A stretch of 13,474 nt of DNA, taken from Acidimicrobiaceae bacterium. GTDB taxonomy: Bacteria > Actinomycetota > Acidimicrobiia > Acidimicrobiales > RAAP-2. The notes beneath the pieces were generated by a model that saw only the letters and a program-made list of their open reading frames with translations, had not been told where the DNA came from and did no database searches. Below are positions 1-7,369 of the stretch, piece after piece. The stretch lies in assembly GCA_003164275.1 (NCBI GenBank), contig PLSY01000024.1, positions 1 to 13,474 of the forward strand, written 5' to 3'. How positions within the stretch are numbered: position 1 is the stretch's first letter; each line of letters starts with the position of its first letter. Made by a program: the position numbers and the translations under genes.

Positions 1-23
1 GCCACGCCTGCGAAGATGCGCCG

Positions 24-97
24 GGGGACGTAGCCCAATCGGTAGAGGCAGGGCGCTTAAACCGCCTCCATTGAGGGTTCGAGTCCCTCCGTCCCCA
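24..97 (+). tRNA. tRNA with UAA anticodon and class I (short) variable loop; nominal tRNA-Leu(UAA)
   Basis: A full cloverleaf can be folded by eye. The acceptor stem is GGGGACG (24-30) with CGTCCCC (90-96), discriminator A97. The D stem is GCC (33-35) with GGC (47-49), and the D loop carries GG (41-42). The anticodon stem is 51-55 with 63-67, with one G-T pair. The loop CTTAAAC (56-62) puts UAA at 58-60. The T stem is GAGGG (73-77) with CCCTC (85-89) around loop TTCGAGT. CCA is not fully encoded. A UAA anticodon reads UUA, normally leucine, but bacterial tRNA-Leu is class II with a long variable arm. Here the variable region is only CCATT (68-72). The tRNA fold is well supported; the amino-acid identity is not. 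It could be a divergent leucine tRNA, a tRNA with another identity whose anticodon changed, or a mobile-element tRNA. Confidence 0.85.
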
Positions 98-480
98 CCG
101 ACCGGGACGGTGCGCGAACCGCATCGTCCTGCTGGTGGTCCCCGCCAATAGGAACACGGAAGATCGGGTCGATGGCCTGTCGGCTGTCCACCCGGATTTC
201 GTGGATGAGCGCCTGGAGCAGGTCTTGACCGGGGCAGGGTCACCGCTGGCCAGCGCCTCGGCCACCCGGTCGCGGAGCGCCGACAGTTCCTCAGGCGATG
301 GGGCGGTCAGGTCGGCCTCGTCCATTTCGTCCGACAGGACCTCATGACGGACTCGCAGGGTCGCGTTGGCCGGCTTCGGCGGCACCGCGTGCTGCTGGTC
401 TTCAACAACCAGCAGCTTCTCGGGTCGGTGTACCTCAACCGGATGCTCGACCTCGGATGACGTTTGGCCGCTGGTGTGCG
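57..480 (-). pseudogene. Frameshifted C-terminal remnant of a serine recombinase
   Basis: Reading the minus strand from about 480, one frame gives ...LRVRHEVLSDEMDEADL..., then EELSALRDRVAEALASGDP and APVK, to about 222. There the reading jumps to a second frame with LLQALIHEIRVDSRQAIDP followed by IFRVP. From family knowledge, a segment of the type ...LLQALvxEIRVxxRxxIxPxFRVP is typical of the extreme C-terminus of actinobacterial and phage serine recombinases. Losing one base near 221 would explain the frame change. The second frame continues into the antisense of the tRNA and stops at 57-59. The N-terminal catalytic domain with its active serine is absent, so this is a decayed fragment rather than a gene. 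The assignment rests on recognising the C-terminal motif by eye. Sequence beyond about 480 is not recognisable. Confidence 0.6.
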
Positions 481-574
481 ACGACCTCGCCACCGAGGTC
501 CGAGTCGGTCCTGGGGGCCGACGGCACCACCTGTCCACCCACCGGTAGCACTCGGCCACCCCCGGGTAGAACAG

Positions 575-580
575 TAGACT
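575..580 (+). promoter_or_regulatory. Candidate -10 box TAGACT for a leaderless epimerase transcript
   Basis: The hexamer TAGACT matches the actinobacterial TANNNT -10 pattern and ends exactly 6 bases before the ATG at 587. This places the expected transcription start on the A of the start codon. No convincing -35 element is seen 17-18 bases upstream. The same geometry recurs before the genes at 6317 and 9590, which raises its credibility. Confidence 0.4.
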
Positions 581-586
581 CGATCG

Positions 587-1600
587 ATGGCCGGTCTGGG
601 CAGGGATAACGGAGTGGCGCGATCCCGGCGGCTGCACCCGGTGCCGTGGGCCGAACGCATGCTGGTCATCGGCGGCTCGGGATTCCTCGGTTCCGAGGTG
701 GTGAGGGCCGCCTGCGAGGCCGGGTTGTCCGTGTCGGTCCTAGCCCGCCACCGGCTCCGAGTGGACGATCGGCCCTGGCTGGAAGAGGTGGACTGGTTCG
801 TCGGCTCCGCAAACGAAGAGAGCGATCTGCGAAGGGCACTGGACGGAGTGTGCTGGGTGGTGGACGCCGTCGGCTGCCCGCCACCGTCAGTCACCGACTT
901 CTCCCCCGAACGCACGCTGGTGAATGCGGTTCCCACCCTGTCGCTGCTCCTCGACGTCCTCCGGCAGACACCCGGGGTGGGCGTCACCTATCTTTCCTCG
1001 GGAGGAACGGTCTACGGGCAGTCCGACGGCCTCCCGGTGGCGGAGGACCACGCCTGCGTACCCGTCTCGCCCTACGGCATGACCAAACTGGTCGCCGAGG
1101 AGTGCATCCGGGCTCATGGAGACCGGTTCGGGACCCCTGTGCGCATCCTCCGGGTGTCCAACGCCTATGGCCCGACGCAGTCGGCCTCCGACGGCCAGGG
1201 GCTCATCGCGGCATGCATGGAGGCGGCTGAGGGCGACGGCCAGTTCACCATGTTCGGCGACGGCCACAACGTCCGCGACTATGTCGAGGTCGCCGATGTG
1301 GCGTCGGCGGTGATGGGTCTCCCTCCCACTGACGACGGAGATCGGACGGTCAACGTGGGGAGCGGGACCGGGCACGACGTCCATGCAGTGCTCGCCCTGC
1401 TGGGCGAGATCACCGGTGCCCGCTTCGACGTCACCCGGTCACCTGCTCGTCCACAGGACGTCCACTCGATAGTGTTGGACACGTCGCGGCTGTCGCGGTT
1501 GTTGACGTGGGACCCGAGGCCCCTTGCTGACGGGGTAGTGGCAGCGTGGGAGCGTCGGGTGCGCCAGTGGGCCGTGCCCGCCAACGGCCGCTCGGCGTGA
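587..1600 (+). CDS. NAD-dependent epimerase/dehydratase (extended SDR, UDP-glucose 4-epimerase-like)
   Basis: The 337-residue product is an extended short-chain dehydrogenase/reductase. It has an N-terminal NAD(P)-binding motif GGSGFLG (about residues 29-35), a catalytic serine region TYLSSGGTVYG (about 134-144) and the active-site pair Tyr163/Lys167 in SPYGMTK. Family members interconvert or dehydrate nucleotide sugars in the cytosol, so this one probably supplies an activated sugar to the GTs that follow. The exact sugar cannot be read from sequence. The start is uncertain. ATG 587 has no ribosome-binding site but sits 6 bases after a TANNNT box, fitting a leaderless mRNA. GTG 614 and ATG 659 (directly before the Rossmann strand, LVIGGSG) are alternatives. 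The stop overlaps the next gene in a GTGA, indicating an operon with translational coupling. No TTA codons are present. Confidence 0.88.
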   Translation: MAGLGRDNGVARSRRLHPVPWAERMLVIGGSGFLGSEVVRAACEAGLSVSVLARHRLRVDDRPWLEEVDWFVGSANEESDLRRALDGVCWVVDAVGCPPPSVTDFSPERTLVNAVPTLSLLLDVLRQTPGVGVTYLSSGGTVYGQSDGLPVAEDHACVPVSPYGMTKLVAEECIRAHGDRFGTPVRILRVSNAYGPTQSASDGQGLIAACMEAAEGDGQFTMFGDGHNVRDYVEVADVASAVMGLPPTDDGDRTVNVGSGTGHDVHAVLALLGEITGARFDVTRSPARPQDVHSIVLDTSRLSRLLTWDPRPLADGVVAAWERRVRQWAVPANGRSA

Positions 1601-3753
1601 GCGACCGATGGCAGTCGGTCCGAGCCGGAGTACTCAGGCGGTTGCGGACCTCATCTGTGGTTCGACTGTCCACCCCGCGCCTGCGGCGCCTGCTCGACCG
1701 GGTGGACGGCGGGACCGGACCCCTCGTGGACCGTGCCCCGCACCTGCGCTACTCCATCGACGAGCCCGCGCCTGGGTCCACCGTGCAGGGGAAGATCTGG
1801 GTCCGGGGCTGGGCCGCCTGGGACGACCGGCCTGTTCTGGCGGTGGCGGTCCACCTTGAAGGCCGGTTGGTCGGATGGGCGTCCACCGGGATTGATGACC
1901 GACCCGACGTGGCCGAGGCGCTCGGCTGCGATCCGCTTCGGCGGGCTGGCTGGTCCGTCGACGCCGACCTCGGGTCACAGCCGATCGCCCAGCCTTCCTT
2001 GCTGGTGGTCACCGTGTGGCCCGACGTGGCAAGTGGGCCGGTGGCGCTCGACCCGGTACCCGTCGTGTTTGGCCCGGCAGTGGAGGTGCCCCCGGACGGG
2101 GTCGCCGGCGAGGAGATCCATGCGCACTTCGACCGGCCGGGGGGAGACGAGCTGATCGGCCTCGAGGCGGTCCGGCTCGAGGGCTGGATCTACCACGACC
2201 GGCATCTGGTGGCCTCGGTGGATGTGATCGCCAACGGCAGGCACGCCGGCCGGGCCCGGCTGGGCCTAGCCCGCCCCGACCTGGGCGGACCCGGACGGCT
2301 GGCCCACGTCCCGCTCTCGGGATTCGAGCACGTGCTCGACCTCGCCCTCTTCCCGGTGGATGAGCGGGTGGTCCGGGTTCAGCTGGTGGCACGGGTGTCC
2401 GGCGGGCACCCGGTGGTGGCCGCCAGCCGAGTGTTCCGGCGCGCCACCGGTGGGGAGGATGCCCGGGAGTTGACGCCGGTGGGCCCTGGAACGTCCGGCC
2501 ACCGCGTTCGCCGCCCCGGGCCCGGCACCTCGGACCCCTTCGATCTGGTGGTGTTCACCCACGACCTGGGCTACGGCGGGGGGCAGCTTTGGTTGTCAGA
2601 GCTACTGGCCCAGGCCGGGGCGGGCCGGGCCTTCCCGTGCACGGTCGTCTCGCCGTCCGACGGGCCGCTGCGCGGAGAGTTCGAGGCCGCGGGGATGACG
2701 GTCCGGATCACCCAGCCGTATCCGGTCGACAGCCTGGCTTCGTACGAGGGGCGGGTCGACGAGATCTCCCTCCTGGTGGCCTCGGGCGGCCACACGGTCG
2801 CTCTGGTCAACACCCTGCTGGTGGCTCTTGGGGCTGACGTCACTCGTCGCCTCGGGATCCCCACGGTCTGGGCCATTCACGAGAGCATGTCCGCCACCAC
2901 CTATTGGTCTCATGCCCTGGGCTCCCTCGCCATCCCGTCGGGCATCCGCCGGCGCTTTGAGGAGACCCTGCGCGACACCTCGGCGCTCGTGTTCGAGGCC
3001 GAGGCCACCTGCGTGCTCTATGCGTCCCTAGCCGGTCCAGGGCGCAGCGTCGTCATCCCCTACGGCATCGACACCGCCGCAGTGCAGGCGTTCGCCGACT
3101 CGAACCCCCGCGACCGGGCCCGGGGCAGGCTCGGGATCTCCTCTGACCGGAAGGTGGCTCTGGTGATGGGAACCACCGAACCCCGCAAGGCCCAGACCCG
3201 CCTGGCTCAGGCGTTCGCCCGAGTGGCCGCCGACCATCCCGACTGGGACCTCGTCTTCGTGGGGGACACCGGGACACCGTATGCGGACGCGCTCAAGAGC
3301 TTCGTCTCCGAGTCCGGTCTCGGGGAGAGGGTGCGGACGGTGCCCGTGGTCCCCGACATCTACCCGTGGTACCGGGCGGCCGACCTTCTGGTGTCCGCCT
3401 CTGACATCGAATCGCTGCCCCGCTCGGTGCTCGAGGCCATGTGCTTCGGAATTCCGGTGGCGGCGACCTCGATCTTCGGGCTGCCCGAGCTGATCAGCGA
3501 CGGGGAGACCGGGTTCCTCTTCGAGCCCGGCGATCTCGATGCCCTGACCGGGGCCTTCCGCCGGGCGTTCTCGACGCCGCCCGAACAGATGGCCACGATC
3601 GGCGCCGCGGCCCGACGCCTGATCCTCGACGCCTATGACTCCGCCGGGTACGCCACCGATATCATCTCGCTGCTGGAGCGGATGCGACGCGACCCCGGGA
3701 TGCTCCCGTCCGAGCACCTGTCGTACCGCCGTCGACCGGTCACGTCGCGGTGA
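1597..3753 (+). CDS. Family GT4-like glycosyltransferase with two N-terminal beta-sandwich domains
   Basis: The 718-residue product starts at GTG 1597, in a GTGA overlap with the epimerase. The frame is open further upstream to an ATG at 1546, which would overlap by 55 bases and is less likely. Two related beta-rich modules come first. The first (about residues 50-130) has VRGWAAWDD and DDRPDVAEAL. The second (about 185-265) has LEGWIYHD and LARPDLGG. They resemble the GWA...RPDV modules seen on surface and GT proteins. A GT-B catalytic region follows from about residue 312, with the N-terminal glycine-rich THDLGYGGGQLW. The C-terminal nucleotide-sugar motif ESLPRSVLE (about 605-613) is the intact E-x7-E of GT4 enzymes, followed by AMCFGIPV. 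It is probably a retaining cytoplasmic or membrane-peripheral GT acting on a glycan intermediate. Donor and acceptor are unknown. No signal peptide or membrane segment is evident. Confidence 0.88.
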   Translation: MSDRWQSVRAGVLRRLRTSSVVRLSTPRLRRLLDRVDGGTGPLVDRAPHLRYSIDEPAPGSTVQGKIWVRGWAAWDDRPVLAVAVHLEGRLVGWASTGIDDRPDVAEALGCDPLRRAGWSVDADLGSQPIAQPSLLVVTVWPDVASGPVALDPVPVVFGPAVEVPPDGVAGEEIHAHFDRPGGDELIGLEAVRLEGWIYHDRHLVASVDVIANGRHAGRARLGLARPDLGGPGRLAHVPLSGFEHVLDLALFPVDERVVRVQLVARVSGGHPVVAASRVFRRATGGEDARELTPVGPGTSGHRVRRPGPGTSDPFDLVVFTHDLGYGGGQLWLSELLAQAGAGRAFPCTVVSPSDGPLRGEFEAAGMTVRITQPYPVDSLASYEGRVDEISLLVASGGHTVALVNTLLVALGADVTRRLGIPTVWAIHESMSATTYWSHALGSLAIPSGIRRRFEETLRDTSALVFEAEATCVLYASLAGPGRSVVIPYGIDTAAVQAFADSNPRDRARGRLGISSDRKVALVMGTTEPRKAQTRLAQAFARVAADHPDWDLVFVGDTGTPYADALKSFVSESGLGERVRTVPVVPDIYPWYRAADLLVSASDIESLPRSVLEAMCFGIPVAATSIFGLPELISDGETGFLFEPGDLDALTGAFRRAFSTPPEQMATIGAAARRLILDAYDSAGYATDIISLLERMRRDPGMLPSEHLSYRRRPVTSR

Positions 3754-3766
3754 CGCCAGGCTGAGC

Positions 3767-3773
3767 AAAGGAG
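3767..3773 (+). promoter_or_regulatory. Strong Shine-Dalgarno AAAGGAG for the GT fusion gene
   Basis: AAAGGAG lies 6 bases upstream of ATG 3780 in the 26-base gap after the GT4 stop. It fixes the start of the fusion gene and indicates independent ribosome loading within the same operon, unlike the GTGA-coupled gene before it. Confidence 0.75.
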
Positions 3774-3779
3774 CGACCG

Positions 3780-5858
3780 ATGTCCGAGTCCGTCGAGCAC
3801 GGTGCCGTCGGCGTGCCGCACGACCGCCTGGCCGCCCTCGAGGCCACCGTCGGTCGCCTGGAGGCGGTCGTTGCCGGGCAGGCGGAGTGGATGGCCGCCC
3901 TCCTGGGCGAGCGGACCAGGGGCTCGGCCGAGGTCGCCGGGCTGGCCGCCGGGCTGGCCGCCGGGCTGGCCTCCCACACCGAATGGCTGACCACGTTGGA
4001 GCGGTGGGTGAGCTCGTGCGTGAAGATCCTGGCCAACTTCGGTGCCCAACCCTTGGACACCGAGACCCCATCGGCGTCGGGGACGCTCGACGTTCTCGGC
4101 ACCCTGATTGGCCGGCTCGAGGTCACCACGGTGATGGAGTGGATCGCCGCCGTGGGCGATGTACCGGAGGGCCCGACAGTCTCGGTGAACATCGCCACCC
4201 GCGACCGCCCGGCACTGCTGCAGCAGGCCGTGGACTCGGTGCTGGCCCAGAGCTATGGCCAGTTCGAGATCGTGGTGGCCGACGACTCGGACGGCGACGA
4301 GACCGGCCGTGTGCTGGCGGCCTACGATGACCGTCGCATCCGGGTGGTGCGCACACCGGCCCGCAACGGCGGGGCGGCAGCGTTCAACGCCGCCCTGGCC
4401 GCGTCGGAGGGAGATATCGTGACTTTCCTCGACGACGACAACCTCATGCACCCCGAGTGGCTGCGCAGTCTGGTCTGGGCCTTCTCGGCCTTCGACGGGC
4501 TGGAGGCACTGTACGGCGCCCGGGTCAACGAGGATCCCGGGGCCGAGCACGGGGTCCGCTCCGGCATGCTCCCGACCCTGGAGTTCGCCCGCTACGACCG
4601 GGACCGGCACGAGCAGGCCAACTACGTCGACCGAAACACCATCGCCCATTTGGCCCGCCACGCCGACCTCCGCTACGACGAGCACCTGGGCGGCGCCATC
4701 GACTGGGACTACTCGCTTCGGCTCTTCGCCCGCACCCCGCCCTTGGCTTTGCCCGTGGTCTCCTGCTACTACCGGACGTTGGTCCCAGGGAGGATAAGCG
4801 ACACCCCCGAGAAGCTCGAGGGTTTCCACCGGGTCCGGGCTCGGGCACACACCACCCGGCCCATGCGGGTCCATGTCCACACGGCGATGTACCCGGTCAT
4901 CTCGGAGACCTACATCGGCGAGGACATCGACAACCTGCGTGCGGCCGGAGCGACCGTCACTCTCTCGGCCGACCAGGACGCCGCCTCGCGGAACGAGGAC
5001 TCCCCGCGCTGCTCGCTGGACCCGGATGCCGCCATCGCCGAAGCGGCTCCCGACGTCGTGCTCCTCCACTGGGCCACCCACGCTTGGGGATCGCTCCCGC
5101 TCCTGGAGCGGCACGGGGTGCCCTTCGTTTGTCGGGTGCACTCCTTCGACTTCGATCCCGACATGGTGCGCCAGATCGCCGACCATTGGCTGTGTGCCGG
5201 CATCGTCGCCAACGCGCACCAGCTGGACCGGCTACCGGAGGGCGCGATGGCACTGGTGCAGACCATCGGTCCCGGGGTGCAGATCCCCGCCAGCCCGCCC
5301 GGGCGCGAGGGGATCCTTTCGGCGTCGGCCGGCGTTCCCAAGAAGGACTTCCCCCTCATCATTGAAGCGATGTCCCTGCTCCCGCCCATGCGCAAGACGA
5401 TCATCCTGGCCTGCTCCAACGGGTTCGAGTCGCTACCCGGTGAGGTCACCGCCCTGGCCCGGGACCGGGACCCGTCCATCACCGTGTTGGTCGGCGTCCC
5501 GCGCGGGCAGGTCCTGGAGGAGATGGCCATGACGTCGACGTTCGTCTACACCGTGGACCCGGGGCAACCGCTGGGCACCCCGATGTCGATCATCGAGGCC
5601 ATGCTGTGCGGTGCGGTGGTCGTCGGGCCGGACCGGCCGGAAATCCACGAGCTGGTCGGACCGGAGCTGCGGACGTACCGGACGGCCGCCGACATCGCCC
5701 GTCACGTCGAGGAGGTGGCCGCCGGGGGTCCGTCGATCGAGGCGGCCCGGGAGGCCCTGCGCCAACAGGCCGAGCGTCACCGCGACCCAGCGGCGCTCCT
5801 GGCGCTTCACGGGATCCTGACCGACGGCGTGACCGGGTGGAAGTCGAGGCGCGGGTAG
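3780..5858 (+). CDS. Two-domain glycosyltransferase: coiled coil, GT2 (GT-A) and GT4-like (GT-B)
   Basis: The 692-residue product has three parts. Residues about 8-95 are Leu/Ala/Glu-rich and predicted helical, possibly coiled coil, with a GLAA repeat at 54-64. Residues about 131-335 are a GT-A domain of family GT2: VSVNIATRDRP at the first strand, VVADDSDGDET for nucleotide binding, FLDDDN as the DxD metal site (about 218-220) and DWDYSLRLF. From about residue 362 (MRVHVHTAMYP) a GT-B domain of GT4 type begins, with VCRVHSFDFD and a C-terminal PLGTPMSIIEAMLCGAVVV. In that motif the first Glu of E-x7-E is replaced by Leu. The protein could add two successive sugars, or one GT domain could be non-catalytic. 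The clear Shine-Dalgarno at 3767-3773 supports the start. It is the last gene of the epimerase operon, and both GT domains are predicted cytoplasmic. Confidence 0.88.
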   Translation: MSESVEHGAVGVPHDRLAALEATVGRLEAVVAGQAEWMAALLGERTRGSAEVAGLAAGLAAGLASHTEWLTTLERWVSSCVKILANFGAQPLDTETPSASGTLDVLGTLIGRLEVTTVMEWIAAVGDVPEGPTVSVNIATRDRPALLQQAVDSVLAQSYGQFEIVVADDSDGDETGRVLAAYDDRRIRVVRTPARNGGAAAFNAALAASEGDIVTFLDDDNLMHPEWLRSLVWAFSAFDGLEALYGARVNEDPGAEHGVRSGMLPTLEFARYDRDRHEQANYVDRNTIAHLARHADLRYDEHLGGAIDWDYSLRLFARTPPLALPVVSCYYRTLVPGRISDTPEKLEGFHRVRARAHTTRPMRVHVHTAMYPVISETYIGEDIDNLRAAGATVTLSADQDAASRNEDSPRCSLDPDAAIAEAAPDVVLLHWATHAWGSLPLLERHGVPFVCRVHSFDFDPDMVRQIADHWLCAGIVANAHQLDRLPEGAMALVQTIGPGVQIPASPPGREGILSASAGVPKKDFPLIIEAMSLLPPMRKTIILACSNGFESLPGEVTALARDRDPSITVLVGVPRGQVLEEMAMTSTFVYTVDPGQPLGTPMSIIEAMLCGAVVVGPDRPEIHELVGPELRTYRTAADIARHVEEVAAGGPSIEAAREALRQQAERHRDPAALLALHGILTDGVTGWKSRRG
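3939..3971 (+). repeat. In-frame 12-base tandem repeat, 2.75 units, encoding GLAA repeats
   Basis: The unit GGGCTGGCCGCC occurs at 3939-3950 and 3951-3962, followed by a 9-base partial copy at 3963-3971. It lies inside the helical N-terminal part of the GT fusion and encodes GLAAGLAAGLA. Unit gain or loss keeps the frame, so the linker length could vary between strains. Confidence 0.85.
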
Positions 5859-6316
5859 CGCCGCCCCGGCCGGTGTCGGTGTGACATGACGGGATCGGCC
5901 ACGGCCACGGCCGCCGACCTGATCGCCGGCCGGCCAGGAGTTCCGGCCCCCGAGACGAGGGATGGCGGAACTTTCGGGCATGGTTCCATCCTCTCAACAC
6001 GGTCTCCCGTGTCACTACTAGAGGTGGCAACCAATCCTTCAGCAGACCCTCTCACCGAAAGTCGGCTGGTTCCGGTCGCAGAACTTGGCGCGTCACCCGA
6101 GCCTGATGGTCGGACCGGAGACAGATGGACTCCGGTTCTTATTATGTCCCCCGAGGTCCACTCTGGTCCTTGCTGTACCGATGGCCATCACACCCGGGCC
6201 ACGGGGCCGCATAGCCCGAGCGTGGTCCCCTCGTGGTCGACCCGCAGAGCCAGCACCGCGTTTGTTCGACTCGTGCTCGCGCCCTGCTGCCGAATACAAG
6301 AACGTAGGGTCAGGAG
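5859..6316 (+). other. Intergenic stretch at the composition boundary; no credible gene seen
   Basis: About 458 bases separate the end of the GC-rich operon from the next gene. Open frames exist on both strands (for example 5886-6341 plus), but their predicted proteins show no recognisable motif and look like low-complexity Arg/Pro/Ser translation of non-coding GC-rich DNA. Just after the stop at 5858 there is a small GGCGC/GCGCC inverted pair (about 5848-5862) with no T tract, so I do not call a terminator. Base composition falls across this stretch, marking the junction between two differently composed gene blocks. The far end holds the TAGGGT box of the next gene. Confidence 0.5.
6305..6310 (+). 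promoter_or_regulatory. Candidate -10 box TAGGGT for a leaderless methyltransferase transcript
   Basis: TAGGGT fits TANNNT and ends 6 bases before ATG 6317, placing the expected transcription start on the ATG itself. The CAGGAG between box and ATG resembles a Shine-Dalgarno but has zero spacing, so it could not work normally for this start. No clear -35 element is seen. Confidence 0.4.
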
Positions 6317-7249
6317 ATGGGTGATGCTGCCATCGCGATGAATCCCGAGATCGCCGCCTATCTGCGGCAGTTGGACACGGTCCCGGGATGGTTCTCGCCT
6401 CTCGACTTCAGGATCTTTGTCGAGATAGACCGGATCCAACGAGAGGACGGGGTTATCGGGGATCTCTTCGAGATCGGTGCCTTCTACGGCAAGAGTGCGA
6501 TTCTCCTTGCTTACATGGCGAGACTGTCCGGTAGCCGCCTCGTGGTTTGCGATTTGTTCGAGAACACAGAACTCGCTGACGATGAGAATCTGGTTGAGTT
6601 TCGAACCTGGTACTCCGACCTTTCCCAGCAGAATTTCATTGATAACTTCCTGCGATTTCACGATGAGCTGCCAACTCTTCTAGTCGGTCTGTCTACAGAT
6701 ATCGACGCGAGGTCGATGGCATCGAGGTTTCGCTTCATCCATATTGACGGGAGCCATAAATATGACATCGTCCGTCACGATATCCACACCTCTCATACGA
6801 TTCTCGGGCAAGGTGGGATCGTTGCATTTGACGACATCTCAACGCCGCACAATCCAGGATCCGCGCTTGCCGTCTGGCAGGAAGTGCTGGGCGGTCATTT
6901 TGCCCCCCTATGCATGACTGAAGCAAAGCTCTACGGAACGTGGGACATCCCTAATGCGCAGTCTTGGCAGGTCAAACTAGACAGGTGGGCGAAGGACACA
7001 CCTGATGTGATAGCTGAGATTCACACCTTGGCCGGCTGGCCGGTGCGCCGCTTTACAATGGAGCCTGTTCCTGCCACCACGGTAGGGGCAGCAGAAGAAC
7101 CTCATGAATCCTCATCGAGACCAACTTCCCAGAGAATTGTCCCGGCCGAGAATCGAGATTTTCATCAACGAGCGCGGAGAATGGCACATCTGCTCCTCCC
7201 ACCCATCGTCGTAAGCGCGTATCGTCGCCTGAGGCTCCGCTACCTTTGA
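6317..7249 (+). CDS. Class I SAM-dependent methyltransferase (Methyltransf_24-like)
   Basis: The 310-residue product has the signature of small-molecule and sugar O-methyltransferases of the Methyltransf_24 type. The SAM-binding motif I is DLFEIGAFYGKSAILLAYMA (about residues 47-66). The motif RFIHIDGSHKYDIVRHDI (about 139-156) has the conserved acid and His typical of metal-dependent members. GGIVAFDDIS (about 166-175) supplies further acidic residues. From about residue 250 a polar, Pro/Glu/Ser-rich linker leads to a hydrophobic and basic tail, LLPPIVVSAYRRLRLRYL, which could touch the membrane. A methyl transfer to a sugar or glycan intermediate fits the locus, but the substrate is not determinable. 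In-frame TAG at 6305 excludes an earlier start. ATG 6317 fits a leaderless transcript, while ATG 6338 is an alternative. Base composition is much lower in GC than the preceding operon. Confidence 0.85.
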   Translation: MGDAAIAMNPEIAAYLRQLDTVPGWFSPLDFRIFVEIDRIQREDGVIGDLFEIGAFYGKSAILLAYMARLSGSRLVVCDLFENTELADDENLVEFRTWYSDLSQQNFIDNFLRFHDELPTLLVGLSTDIDARSMASRFRFIHIDGSHKYDIVRHDIHTSHTILGQGGIVAFDDISTPHNPGSALAVWQEVLGGHFAPLCMTEAKLYGTWDIPNAQSWQVKLDRWAKDTPDVIAEIHTLAGWPVRRFTMEPVPATTVGAAEEPHESSSRPTSQRIVPAENRDFHQRARRMAHLLLPPIVVSAYRRLRLRYL

Positions 7250-7369
7250 ACCCGTGCTTGGAGCGCTACATCACCTCCAACACGTTCTCCACCCTTTGCT
7301 CCTGATGTGCTGAAGCGGAGATCACGAGACTTTTGCTCGTCATCCCCAGCATCTTCATGCCCCAGAGCG

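Noticed and set aside
307..987. Long minus-strand frame of 226 codons across the recombinase remnant and the epimerase
   Set aside because: It runs antisense through the conserved NAD-binding part of the epimerase and encodes Arg/Ser/Thr-rich sequence without motifs. The recombinase similarity lies in other frames.
3633..5219. Minus-strand open frame of 528 codons opposite the GT fusion gene
   Set aside because: It is an antisense shadow of high-GC coding sequence. The plus-strand protein has clear GT motifs and a Shine-Dalgarno, and the antisense translation has no domain features.
5421..5434. Short match to the tRNA T arm (GGGTTCGAGTC) as a candidate second attachment site
   Set aside because: About 11 bases only, inside the GT fusion coding sequence and without extension into the acceptor stem. 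Expected by chance in GC-rich DNA.
5848..5862. GGCGC/GCGCC inverted pair spanning the stop codon of the GT fusion
   Set aside because: Five-base stem, no T tract, and partly inside the coding sequence. Not a convincing terminator.
5886..6341. Open reading frame of 151 codons in the gap before the methyltransferase at 6317
   Set aside because: No recognisable motif or Shine-Dalgarno, amino-acid make-up typical of random GC-rich translation, and it overlaps the start of a clear gene in another frame.
7250..7369. Possible bidirectional terminator between the convergent methyltransferase genes
   Set aside because: Only a 5-base ACGAG/CTCGT pair (about 7326-7342) with no following T or A tract. 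Too weak to call.
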